A stretch of 64,000 nucleotides of DNA. It comes from Arcticibacter sp041902385. Its GTDB lineage: Bacteria; Bacteroidota; Bacteroidia; Sphingobacteriales; Sphingobacteriaceae. Position numbers and translations under genes: made by a program. How positions within the stretch are numbered: position 1 is the first letter of the stretch; the number at the start of each line of letters is the position of its first letter. Shown here in pieces: positions 37,643-45,575 of the stretch. The stretch covers positions 1,302,001 to 1,366,000 of the forward strand of contig NZ_CP169244.1 of NCBI RefSeq assembly GCF_041902385.1, given 5' to 3'. Under the pieces are notes generated by a model. It searched no databases. It was not told where the DNA came from and worked only from the letters and a program-made list of their open reading frames with translations.

Positions 37643-38203
37643 ATGGCAAAAGCTTCAGATATAAAACTTGGCAACGTTTTGCGCTTCAACGGCGGATTGG
37701 TAACGGTGGAAGAATTCATACACCGCACCCCTGGCAACTTGAGAGCCTTTTATCAGGCAAAGATGAGGAATGTCAAGACGGGAAAACTGGTTGAATACCG
37801 TTTCCGCACCGACGAGGAAGTGGAAATCTGCCGCGTAGAGACAAATGACTATCAGTACCTTTACGAAGACGGCGACTTTTTCGTGGTAATGGATAATAAC
37901 ACATACGAGCAGTACAACATTCCAAAGTTCCTCTTTGGAGAGGCCGCCAAGTTCATGAAAGAAGGTATGAATGTAATCGTAGCATTCGAGAGCGATGAGC
38001 CGATCATGGCACAGGCTCCGACCAGCGTTGAACTGGAGATTACTTACACGGAGCCAGCGGTAAAGGGTGATACCTCAACCAACGCCATGAAGTATGCAAC
38101 AGTGGAGACAGGAGTGGAGATCAGAGTGCCCCTCTTTATCAACCAGGGTGAAAAGGTACGCATCGATACAAGAACCGGCGACTACATAGAACGGGTAAAG
38201 TAA
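37643..38203 (+). CDS. efp: Elongation factor P
   Basis: Relieves ribosome stalling at polyproline. A 186-residue protein with the three EF-P domains: KOW-like N-domain (1-63), OB domain II, and C-terminal OB domain III ending GEKVRIDTRTGDYIERVK. The domain I loop reads IHRTPGNLRAF (residues 26-36). In E. coli the tip is PGKG with modified Lys34; here Asn32 replaces that Lys and the loop is two residues longer. Start at ATG 37643 gives MAKASDIKLGNVL; an upstream extension to 37580 is not conserved. Followed by a clear terminator. Confidence 0.95.
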   Translation: MAKASDIKLGNVLRFNGGLVTVEEFIHRTPGNLRAFYQAKMRNVKTGKLVEYRFRTDEEVEICRVETNDYQYLYEDGDFFVVMDNNTYEQYNIPKFLFGEAAKFMKEGMNVIVAFESDEPIMAQAPTSVELEITYTEPAVKGDTSTNAMKYATVETGVEIRVPLFINQGEKVRIDTRTGDYIERVK

Positions 38204-38232
38204 GTACTGCATATAAGTTAAAAGTTTAGGTT

Positions 38233-38270
38233 AAAACGGTCTTAAAGTAGATTTAAGGCCGTTTTCTATT
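38233..38270 (+). terminator. Terminator after efp
   Basis: AAAACGGTCTTAAA pairs with TTTAAGGCCGTTTT (one G-T/bulge) around a GTAGA loop, followed by CTATTT. Confidence 0.8.
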
Positions 38271-38275
38271 TAGCA

Positions 38276-38845
38276 ATGGAAGAGAAAGCGGCACTCAGGA
38301 AGCTTTATATTGACAAACGAAAAGCACTTACGAGGGACGATGTGGATTCCCTGAGTACTTCGATCGTCGAACAATTCCTTACAATGCCGCTTTCCCTTGT
38401 CCGATATCTGCACATCTTTTACCCCATCGCGGCCCGGCACGAGTTTAACACCTTGCTTCTCGCTGAAAAACTCCGGCTGCATCATCCGTCCGTCAAGCTG
38501 GTACTCCCCAAAAGCAATCTCCAACACAATACGCTCACCCATATTCTGTGGACTGACTCCACGCCTCTCTCAGTGAATAGCTGGGGTATAACCGAACCAA
38601 TCGCAGGGCAGGAGATCGCTCCCCGCGACATAGATATGGTTATTGTCCCTTTATTAGCATTCGATAAGCGGGGAAACCGGCTCGGCTATGGCAAAGGCTT
38701 TTACGACCGTTTCCTGGCAGAATGCCGGCCTGACGTAGAAAAAGTAGGTGTATCCTTTTTTGAGCCGGAAGCAATAATAGCCTCCGGACCTCATGATATC
38801 TCTCTTAATCATTGTGTAACGCCGGCAACGATCTGGCACTTTTAG
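38276..38845 (+). CDS. 5-formyltetrahydrofolate cyclo-ligase
   Basis: Converts 5-formyl-THF to 5,10-methenyl-THF with ATP. The 189-residue protein has the family's N-terminal K-x2-LRxx-like opening (EEKAALRKLYIDKRKAL), the central VIVPLLAFDKRGNRLGYGKGFYDRFL signature (GYGKGFYDR near residue 137) and ends shortly after. Starts about 70 bp after efp, past its terminator. Convergent with exonuclease III. Confidence 0.9.
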   Translation: MEEKAALRKLYIDKRKALTRDDVDSLSTSIVEQFLTMPLSLVRYLHIFYPIAARHEFNTLLLAEKLRLHHPSVKLVLPKSNLQHNTLTHILWTDSTPLSVNSWGITEPIAGQEIAPRDIDMVIVPLLAFDKRGNRLGYGKGFYDRFLAECRPDVEKVGVSFFEPEAIIASGPHDISLNHCVTPATIWHF

Positions 38846-38863
38846 AGATTACAACAGCAGCTA

Positions 38864-39637
38864 CTATTGGGCAGGAGCCAGCTCAACCAAAACAGGACAA
38901 TGGTCTGAATGGACCGCCTCACATAAAATAGACGCACGCTTTAACCTCGGTTCCAGTTCTTTACTAACCATGTTGTAATCAATGCGCCATCCCAGATTCT
39001 TCTTCCTGGCGCCAGCCCGGAAACTCCACCATGTATAATGATGAGGATCAGGGTTGAAATATCTGAAGCTGTCTATAAAGCCGCTCCCCACAAAGTTGTC
39101 CATCCATTCCCTCTCCTCAGGCAGGAAGCCCGACGACTTCGCATTTGACTTTGGATTGTGGATATCAATCGGCTTATGGCAGATATTATAATCACCGGAA
39201 ACAACAAGATTTGGTCGTTCACGCTTCAGCTCGTCAATGTAAAGTTGAAAATCATCCAGGAAACGATACTTAAACTCTTGCCTCATATCACCGCTCGATC
39301 CTGAGGGGAAATAAGTGCTAAGTACAGATACATCTTCAAAGTCGGCTCTGATCATTCTTCCCTCAAAATCATAGTCGCAATGTCCGCAACCATACTCCAC
39401 CTTAAGGGGAGACCGTTTTGTTAAGATCGCTGTACCGCTGTACCCCTTTTTCTGAGCAGGATACCAATAGTGTTCGTATCCCATCTGCTCAAACATAAAA
39501 AGATCCGCCACTTGGTCGGGCGAAGCTTTAATTTCCTGAAGACAAAGCACATCGGGATCTGTCGCCTGTAACCAGGCAAGCCAGTTCTTTCCTATTGCCG
39601 AACGGATCCCGTTCACATTATAAGTAACTATTTTCAT
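38864..39637 (-). CDS. Exodeoxyribonuclease III (ExoA/XthA family)
   Basis: A 257-residue AP endonuclease/3'-5' exonuclease of the EEP superfamily. Catalytic residues are visible in order: NVNGIRSAI (Asn), LCLQEIKASPDQ (Glu), STYFPSG, the GDYNICHKPIDIHNP loop (Asp/Asn) and HSDHCPVLVEL at the end (His). DNA base-excision repair. Complete. Confidence 0.94.
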   Translation of the reverse strand: MKIVTYNVNGIRSAIGKNWLAWLQATDPDVLCLQEIKASPDQVADLFMFEQMGYEHYWYPAQKKGYSGTAILTKRSPLKVEYGCGHCDYDFEGRMIRADFEDVSVLSTYFPSGSSGDMRQEFKYRFLDDFQLYIDELKRERPNLVVSGDYNICHKPIDIHNPKSNAKSSGFLPEEREWMDNFVGSGFIDSFRYFNPDPHHYTWWSFRAGARKKNLGWRIDYNMVSKELEPRLKRASILCEAVHSDHCPVLVELAPAQ

Positions 39638-39778
39638 TACTATTGATTATAAGGCAGTACGGGGCCAGCCCCGCCAACGTGATATTCTCATGCCTAAGAG
39701 TTAAAAGGATGCATGGCCTATCGCTGCGGCCCCCCCATAATTAACCTGCTTTTAAAAGCTTCCTGAGCCAGCTCTTTC

Positions 39779-40534
39779 TCAAGCTTTCTTGCCTCCTTTT
39801 TTTAGGAGTGTTATTCTCATTGCGATATCAGTAAGAGGGCGATCATTCCCGTCAGTCGGGACAGCGGCAACGGAATCTACAAGGTCGATACCACGCACCA
39901 CTTCTCCAAATACCGTGTACTTTTGGTCTAGAAAGGGAGCACCGCCTATCACCTGATAAACCTTTCGCTGACTCGCTGGTATCTTACGGCCTTCGAGCCT
40001 CTTCTGTTCCACATTATTTAACTCATCATCAGAATAGGTCCTGCCCTGCACAATATAGAACTGACAAGCGCTCGAAGATTTTGCAGGATTATCGTCCCGC
40101 GCCGCCGCCAGCGCTCCTTTTTTATGGAAAAGCAGCGGATTAAATTCTGCGGGGATCCTGTAGCCCAGATCTCCCTCCCCCAGCATCTGTCCGGGTTTTG
40201 CATTCCTGGAATTCGGATCGCCTCCCTGTATCATAAAAGAACTGATCACTCTATGAAAAAGCGTACCGTTATAGAAATCTTTCTTCACCAGCCTGACAAA
40301 GTTATCCCGGTGCTTTGGCGTCTCGTTGTATAGCCTGACCACACATTCACCCTTGCTTGTACTTATCCGGGCATATTGATTATTTGGCTTCTTCAGGAAC
40401 CCGAAAATATCCGGCAGCACGCGGGTAGAAGGAGATGCACTGATGCCGGCAAGCATCAGGAATAAAGACAGCACTCCCGCGAATATAGATGTTCTTTTAG
40501 CAGGGAGAGTCCCAACAGATCGGCAATAGCTCAT
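39779..40534 (-). CDS. Cyclophilin-type peptidyl-prolyl isomerase, exported
   Basis: A 251-residue cyclophilin with a cleavable or anchoring N-terminal hydrophobic stretch (SIFAGVLSLFLMLAGISA). Signature residues are present: LFHRVISSFMIQGGDPNS (catalytic Arg, Met/Gln) and SSSACQFYIVQG. There is an insertion of about 25 residues (SDDELNNVEQKRLEGRKI) before the VIGGAPFLDQKYTVFGEV segment, common in Bacteroidota forms. Periplasmic protein folding. ATG at 40534 is chosen because an upstream start would overlap the neighbour's coding end. Confidence 0.88.
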   Translation of the reverse strand: MSYCRSVGTLPAKRTSIFAGVLSLFLMLAGISASPSTRVLPDIFGFLKKPNNQYARISTSKGECVVRLYNETPKHRDNFVRLVKKDFYNGTLFHRVISSFMIQGGDPNSRNAKPGQMLGEGDLGYRIPAEFNPLLFHKKGALAAARDDNPAKSSSACQFYIVQGRTYSDDELNNVEQKRLEGRKIPASQRKVYQVIGGAPFLDQKYTVFGEVVRGIDLVDSVAAVPTDGNDRPLTDIAMRITLLKKGGKKA

Positions 40535-40565
40535 ATAGCAAAAACGGAGATTAGGAAAAGTATAA

Positions 40566-40913
40566 TTAATTAACCAGATACTCGTCAAAATAAGATAAGA
40601 TCAGCGACTTGAATAACATCTCCTGTTCAAGTAAAGTGTAATTCGGAATCGGCTTTATTAATCGCCAGTGCGGCCACCCGTCCTGATCAAGGCCTTCCAG
40701 CTCATAAAAGCCTAACTCGCTGAAGAGCCGGCAGGTCGCTATATGCATAAGCTCTTCCTTTTGACGCTTGGAAAACTTCCTTGGGCCCTTGCCCAGTTCC
40801 TGCACCCCGATCAGAAAAAGCATCACTTTGATATCCGGCTTCTCTGTGTCAAAATCCACAGCAATACGCTCCTGTAGTTTCGACCATTTTGAATTAACCT
40901 CCCCTGGCGACAT
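40566..40913 (-). CDS. Conserved hypothetical protein of Bacteroidota
   Basis: A 115-residue protein with no signal peptide or membrane helix. Recognisable blocks are KLQERIAVDFDTEKPDIKVMLFLIGVQELG, FSKRQKEELMHIATCRL and WPHWRLIKPIPNYTL. I do not know its function. The spacing to the cyclophilin gene on the same strand is 31 bp. Start at ATG 40913 (MSPGEVNSKW) rather than the upstream TTG/ATG-like codons, which add a non-conserved basic extension. Confidence 0.7.
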   Translation of the reverse strand: MSPGEVNSKWSKLQERIAVDFDTEKPDIKVMLFLIGVQELGKGPRKFSKRQKEELMHIATCRLFSELGFYELEGLDQDGWPHWRLIKPIPNYTLLEQEMLFKSLILSYFDEYLVN

Positions 40914-41250
40914 ATATATTTTTCTTTTATTAACGTTAAGATATACGAGTAAAGTACAGGCAAAGCGCCGCAGCAAATATCTGAGGATATCTGTTGAAAA
41001 TGATGATTTTCGTTTATTTTTTACGATATTTATAGATTCAGGAACGGTACCGCGAGGAGGAAATTAACTTATCAACAAAAACAAAACGCTACACAGCTGT
41101 TTTTTAGTTAATTGACCATTTTCCATCAGGATGTTGAAAACTAAAAAAAGAACAGCTTTCCGAATTTAATTATTTTGAAACAGAATTCCGGAGTTCCTTT
41201 AGTTCTGTTAATACACCTGTAAGAGAAGCCGTTCTTAAATTTTACGATTA
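40914..41250. other. 337-bp divergent intergenic region
   Basis: Separates the minus-strand hypothetical gene and the plus-strand TPR gene, so it must carry promoters in both directions. No exact TAnnTTTG element is seen. The notable structure is an imperfect long inverted repeat, described separately (41095-41157). No small gene is evident. Confidence 0.5.
41095..41157. repeat. Imperfect inverted repeat upstream of the TPR gene
   Basis: AGCTGTTTTTTAGTT (41095-41109) and AACTAAAAAAAGAACAGCT (41139-41157) are complementary apart from a few bulged bases, with a 29-nt loop. In the plus-strand transcript it would form a hairpin without a following U run. Purpose unknown; it could stabilise the TPR mRNA leader or end a divergent transcript. 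Confidence 0.45.
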
Positions 41251-42654
41251 ATGGAAGAAGATTTTGAATTTGAATTCTCTGAAGATCCAAAGTTTTCAGT
41301 AGAAAGATACGAAGAAATGATCCGGAACCAGGATCAATACTTTTTTGATTCACAGGCATTCGAAAATATCATAGACTACTATATTGAAAAAAACGACCCC
41401 ATAAAGGCCCTTCAGGTCGTGGAGTATGCTGTAAACCAGCACCCTTTTGCAGCAGTATTCTTTATAAAGCAAGCTCAGCTCTTCGTGGCCACCAACCAGC
41501 TTGACAGCGCTTTTGATGCACTCAATAAAGCAGAAATGCTGGAAAGATCAGAGGCGGATATCTATTTAATCCGCGGAAATATCTTCGAAGCACTCGACCG
41601 TCCTGATGAGGCTTTGGAAAATTACAGGACAGCGTTGCAACTGGCTGAAAATACCGATGAAATTTATTTGCTCATCGCTATGGTGTACCAAAACATTGGC
41701 GATTATGCAGGCGCTATTGAACACCTGAAAAAATGTCTCGAACAGAACATGGAAAATCAGGACGCATTATACGAGCTTGCCTTTTGCTACGATGTTCTCG
41801 ACAAACAAGAAGAAAGCATTCAGTTTTACAAACAATACATTGATAACGAGCCTTACTCCTACGCCGCATGGTATAACCTGGGTAACGCCTACCACAAGCT
41901 GACTCTTTATGAGAAAGCAATAGATGCCTATGACTACGCGATACTGATCAAGGAAAACTTCGCGTCAGCGTACTTCAACAAGGGGAATTCTCTGATTCAC
42001 CTGGACAAGTTCATCGAAGCAATTGACGTCTATAAGCAAACTTTTGAATACGAACCGCCAAATGCAGACACCTATTGTGCTATCGGCGAGTGTTACGAGA
42101 AACTGGAGCGGATGGAAGAGGCGCGGTCATATTATAAGAAGGCGGTAAAGCTGGACAGCAAGTTATCTGATGCATGGTTCGGGATCGGGGTAACTCTTGA
42201 TTTTGAAGACCGGTATTTCGAATCCCTCCACTTTTACAAGAAAGCCCTGGCACTCGACGATAGTAATCCCGACTACTGGTTCGCAATGGCCGATGCATAT
42301 TACAAGCTGGGGAAGCTTGATGAATCGGAGAAAGCGTATGAAAAGGTCATTGAGCTCAACCCGGTAGACGTAGAGGCCTGGCTTGATTACTCATCGATCT
42401 TATACGAGCAAGGCAAGCTTGATAGCGCCATAGAAACAATCGCAGATGCTATCAAGAACAATCCAGACTCTGCCGAGCTGTACTACCGCATCGTGGCGTA
42501 TCTTTTTGCGTCCGGTAAATATAACGAAGCCCTTAATTTCCTGGAGCTTGCCCTTAAGATTGACCCTTCAAAGCACGAGATATTATTCGAGTATCTGCCC
42601 CAGCTTCACGACAATAAAATTATCATAGATATTATTAACAAATATCTTATTTAA
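41251..42654 (+). CDS. Tetratricopeptide repeat protein
   Basis: A 467-residue soluble protein made almost wholly of TPR units. About 11-12 repeats with the W/Y-x2-L/I-G, A-x3-Y/F-x3-A/L pattern are visible, for example AWYNLGNAYHKLTLYEKAIDAYDYAI and DYWFAMADAYYKLGKLDESEKAYEK. An acidic N-terminus (MEEDFEFEFSED) precedes them. No signal peptide. A scaffold role is expected; partners are unknown. It is followed by a strong terminator. Confidence 0.88.
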   Translation: MEEDFEFEFSEDPKFSVERYEEMIRNQDQYFFDSQAFENIIDYYIEKNDPIKALQVVEYAVNQHPFAAVFFIKQAQLFVATNQLDSAFDALNKAEMLERSEADIYLIRGNIFEALDRPDEALENYRTALQLAENTDEIYLLIAMVYQNIGDYAGAIEHLKKCLEQNMENQDALYELAFCYDVLDKQEESIQFYKQYIDNEPYSYAAWYNLGNAYHKLTLYEKAIDAYDYAILIKENFASAYFNKGNSLIHLDKFIEAIDVYKQTFEYEPPNADTYCAIGECYEKLERMEEARSYYKKAVKLDSKLSDAWFGIGVTLDFEDRYFESLHFYKKALALDDSNPDYWFAMADAYYKLGKLDESEKAYEKVIELNPVDVEAWLDYSSILYEQGKLDSAIETIADAIKNNPDSAELYYRIVAYLFASGKYNEALNFLELALKIDPSKHEILFEYLPQLHDNKIIIDIINKYLI

Positions 42655-42681
42655 GCTGTTCTTAGCAAACAGGTTAAAAAT

Positions 42682-42719
42682 AAAATCCGGTACTGTAAGA
42701 ATAGTATTGGATTTTTTTT
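42682..42719 (+). terminator. Terminator after the TPR gene
   Basis: A 13-bp stem (AAAATCCGGTACT / AGTATTGGATTTT, two G-T pairs) with an 8-nt loop, followed by a run of five T. It lies just before the next gene's start and argues against a start at 42707. Confidence 0.85.
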
Positions 42720-42736
42720 CAGATTTGCAGCGTATG

Positions 42737-43501
42737 ATGAATTTCGATTTGAAGAAAATTCCTGCCCGGACAGAAAAGCCACGTGAAAGCGGATTAACAA
42801 TGGTGATGGACAAAGGCTTAAGTGTTCGGGAAATTGAGAATTTGCTTGAAGTAGCAGGCCCCCATATTGACCTCGTCAAACTTGGCTGGGCTACGTCCTA
42901 TGTAACTCCCAACCTGACAGATAAGCTTAACGTGTATAAAAGTGCCGGTATTCCCGTTTATTTCGGCGGTACTTTGTTTGAAGCCTTTGTAATCAGAAAT
43001 CAATTTGACGACTATAGGAGGGTACTCGACAAGTACGGACTTCAGTACGCTGAAGTATCAGACGGATCTATCGAAATTCCGCATGAAGAAAAATGTCAGT
43101 ACATCAGTACCCTGAGTTCTCAGGTAACGGTCATTTCGGAGGTAGGATCAAAGGATGCGCAGAAGATCTTCGCGCCCTATAAATGGATTAAAATGATGAC
43201 CGCCGAGATTGAAGCAGGGTCATGGAAGCTGATAGCAGAGTCGCGTGAAAGCGGAAATGTCGGGATTTACCGGGATTCGGGAGAGGTAAGAGAAGGCTTA
43301 ATAGATGAGATTCTCACCCAAATTCCGCCTGAAAGAATCATATGGGAAGCTCCTCAAAAGGGTCAGCAGGTCTGGTTCATCAAGCTGATCGGTGCAAATG
43401 TTAATCTGGGAAACATCGCTCCTGCGGAAGTTATTCCGCTTGAAACTATCCGCCTCGGCCTGAGGGGCGATACATTTAATCATTTCATTAACACAATTTA
43501 G
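42737..43501 (+). CDS. Phosphosulfolactate synthase-like protein (ComA family)
   Basis: A 254-residue TIM-barrel protein of the ComA family. In methanogenic archaea ComA joins phosphoenolpyruvate and sulfite to give phosphosulfolactate for coenzyme M. Family features visible: PARTEKPRESGLTMVMDKGLS at the N-terminus, VDLVKLGWATSYV-like strand (HIDLVKLGWATS), YAEVSDGSIEIP and EVGSKDA. Bacteroidota do not make coenzyme M, and no comB/comC/comD lies nearby, so the product may feed cysteate/sulfonolipid synthesis or something else. Start at ATG 42737, clear of the upstream terminator. Confidence 0.82.
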   Translation: MNFDLKKIPARTEKPRESGLTMVMDKGLSVREIENLLEVAGPHIDLVKLGWATSYVTPNLTDKLNVYKSAGIPVYFGGTLFEAFVIRNQFDDYRRVLDKYGLQYAEVSDGSIEIPHEEKCQYISTLSSQVTVISEVGSKDAQKIFAPYKWIKMMTAEIEAGSWKLIAESRESGNVGIYRDSGEVREGLIDEILTQIPPERIIWEAPQKGQQVWFIKLIGANVNLGNIAPAEVIPLETIRLGLRGDTFNHFINTI

Positions 43502-43522
43502 CCTTTCTCAGGTTTCAAAAAT

Positions 43523-44305
43523 ATGAAGAAGTTCGGTCTGATAGGGTATCCCTTGAGCCATTCATTCTCAAAGAAATACTTTGAGTCAAAATTCGAAAAA
43601 GAAGGAATAACCGACTGTTCTTACGACTTATTTCCTATCGAGAATTTAAGCGACTTTGAGAAGCTTTTGTCAGCACATCCCGACCTTTGCGGCCTCAATG
43701 TGACGATCCCACACAAGATTGGAGTGATGTTTTACCTTGACAAGGTTGACCCGGCAGCTAAGGCAATTGATGCGGTTAACTGTATCAAGATCATCAAACA
43801 AAAACCGCTCGAATCGTTTTTTACAGGAGAGTTATCGTCTACCAAACTTCGGCTGGAGGGATACAATACCGACGCGTACGGATTTGAAAACTCGCTGAAA
43901 CCCCTCCTGAAAAAGCATCACAACAAAGCCCTTGTGCTCGGCAGCGGCGGTTCTTCCAGAGCAGTAGCCTACGTTCTTGGCAAGTTGGGAATTGACTACA
44001 AGGTAGTTTCCAGAAAGAAATCGAGAAAGCAGATCAGTTACTCCGACTTAAATAAGAGCATCATTTCGGAGCACCTGGTTATCATCAATACGACCCCCCT
44101 GGGGCTTTCTCCGGCAAGTGATACCTTTCCCGAAATACCCTACGAATTTATAACAAGCGATCATTTACTATACGACCTCATCTACAACCCCGCAGAAACT
44201 GAGTTTTTAAAGCGCGGTAAGATGCAGGGCGCCACCATTAAAAATGGAGAGGAGATGCTCCATCTGCAGGCGGAACGGTCATGGGAAATTTGGAACAACG
44301 ATTAA
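43523..44305 (+). CDS. aroE: Shikimate dehydrogenase
   Basis: Reduces 3-dehydroshikimate in aromatic amino-acid synthesis using NADPH. The 260-residue protein has GYPLSHSFSKKYF (shikimate-binding Ser), GLNVTIPHK (catalytic Lys), GYNTDAYGF (Asp) and the Rossmann loop VLGSGGSSRAVAY. A short insertion (KQKPLESFFTGELSSTKLRL) lies between the substrate and cofactor parts. Its 3' end overlaps gldD by 25 bp in another frame, so the two are translationally coupled. Confidence 0.92.
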   Translation: MKKFGLIGYPLSHSFSKKYFESKFEKEGITDCSYDLFPIENLSDFEKLLSAHPDLCGLNVTIPHKIGVMFYLDKVDPAAKAIDAVNCIKIIKQKPLESFFTGELSSTKLRLEGYNTDAYGFENSLKPLLKKHHNKALVLGSGGSSRAVAYVLGKLGIDYKVVSRKKSRKQISYSDLNKSIISEHLVIINTTPLGLSPASDTFPEIPYEFITSDHLLYDLIYNPAETEFLKRGKMQGATIKNGEEMLHLQAERSWEIWNND

Positions 44306-44883
44306 ATCTGATAGCATTTGTCGCTATTCTGTTATTCGCACTTACCTCGTGTAATTCGTGCCAGGACAATTATTCTCCGAAACCCCGCGGCTATTTCCGT
44401 ATCACCTTTCCCCAGAAAAGCTACCAGCAGTACAGCGGCACTTGCCCGTACTCATTTAAATACCCCACCTACGCAATAATAACGAAGGATAGCTCCCGCG
44501 ACGCCAAGCCATGCTGGATCAATGTAAGCTATCCCGGTTTTAATGCAAAACTGCATCTCAGTTATCACGACATTACTTCGCAAAAAACCTTTAATGAACT
44601 CATAGAGGACTCAAGAACCTTTGCATTTAAACATACAGTCAAAGCAACAGCCATCGATGAAGCAAGGATTGCGTATCCGGATAGGAAGGTCTATGGAATA
44701 TATTATACCATTGAAGGCAACACGGCCTCCTCGGTGCAGTTCTTCCTTACCGACAGCACCCGGCATTATCTGAGGGGAGCGCTCTATTTTAATGAAGTGC
44801 CAAGGATAGACTCCATTCAGCCCGTTCTGAACTTTGTCAAGAAAGATATCGACGTGATGATCAAGTCCTTAAAGTGGCAATAA
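44281..44883 (+). CDS. gldD: Gliding motility lipoprotein GldD
   Basis: A 200-residue lipoprotein (signal peptide, lipobox FALTSC, Cys24) required for gliding in Flavobacterium and linked to type IX secretion. Family blocks are visible: KPRGYFRITFPQKSYQ near the mature N-terminus, CPYSFKYPTYA, CWINVSYPGFNAKLHLSY, and the C-terminal FYFN-like stretch RGALYFNEVPRIDSI. Start overlaps aroE by 25 bp. Together with porX at 31-33 kb it shows that the organism has T9SS/gliding functions, but the core gld/spr genes are not in this window. Confidence 0.9.
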   Translation: MGNLEQRLNLIAFVAILLFALTSCNSCQDNYSPKPRGYFRITFPQKSYQQYSGTCPYSFKYPTYAIITKDSSRDAKPCWINVSYPGFNAKLHLSYHDITSQKTFNELIEDSRTFAFKHTVKATAIDEARIAYPDRKVYGIYYTIEGNTASSVQFFLTDSTRHYLRGALYFNEVPRIDSIQPVLNFVKKDIDVMIKSLKWQ

Positions 44884-44923
44884 AAAGAAGTACGCACCAA
44901 AAAGAACAAACAGAAAGGCTCAA

Positions 44924-45562
44924 ATGATCCAGGTTAAATTATTCCAATGTAACCCTTTTCAGGAAAACACCTATATCCTTTTTGACGAGACAAAAGAATG
45001 CGTTATTGTGGATCCGGGAATGCTCACGGGCGACGAGCAAAATGAGGTGGTGAACTTTATAAAGGATAATAAGCTTAAACCAGCTAAGTTATTAAACACC
45101 CATTGCCATATCGACCACGTCCTGGGAAACAAGTTCGTCTGCGACGTATTCGGTCTGTTGCCGCTCTTTCACGAGGGAGAGCTACCGCTGCTCGAGTCGG
45201 CGTCTGCTTTTGCAGTACCGATGGGTATTCAATATGAGCTTTCGCCTCTTCCTGAACAGTTCCTGCCACAAGCAGGAACAATATCATTTGGTCAGTCCGA
45301 GCTCGAGATCATCTTTGCTCCCGGCCATTCGCCCGCTCATCTTTGCTTCTACTCCCAAAAGGACCAGCTTCTGATTGGAGGAGACGTACTTTTCTACAGG
45401 AGCATTGGAAGAACAGACCTTCCAGGGGGAAACTACGCTCAACTCATCGCAAGCATTAAAGAAAAGCTGTTCAAACTGCCTGACCATTGCGTTGTTTATC
45501 CAGGGCATGGGCAGCACACAACCATAGGCGACGAAAAAAAGTACAATCCATTTGTCTCCTGA
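44924..45562 (+). CDS. MBL-fold metallo-hydrolase (glyoxalase II-like)
   Basis: A 212-residue metallo-beta-lactamase-fold protein with zinc motif HCHIDHVLG (HxHxDH), a second His in APGHSPAHLCFYS, Asp in LIGGDVLFYRSIGRTDLPGG and final His in YPGHGQHTTIGDE. Closest in layout to hydroxyacylglutathione-hydrolase-like YcbL proteins. Substrate unknown. It ends 13 bp before the FtsX-type permease gene. Confidence 0.9.
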   Translation: MIQVKLFQCNPFQENTYILFDETKECVIVDPGMLTGDEQNEVVNFIKDNKLKPAKLLNTHCHIDHVLGNKFVCDVFGLLPLFHEGELPLLESASAFAVPMGIQYELSPLPEQFLPQAGTISFGQSELEIIFAPGHSPAHLCFYSQKDQLLIGGDVLFYRSIGRTDLPGGNYAQLIASIKEKLFKLPDHCVVYPGHGQHTTIGDEKKYNPFVS

Positions 45563-45575
45563 GATCACCAAATAA

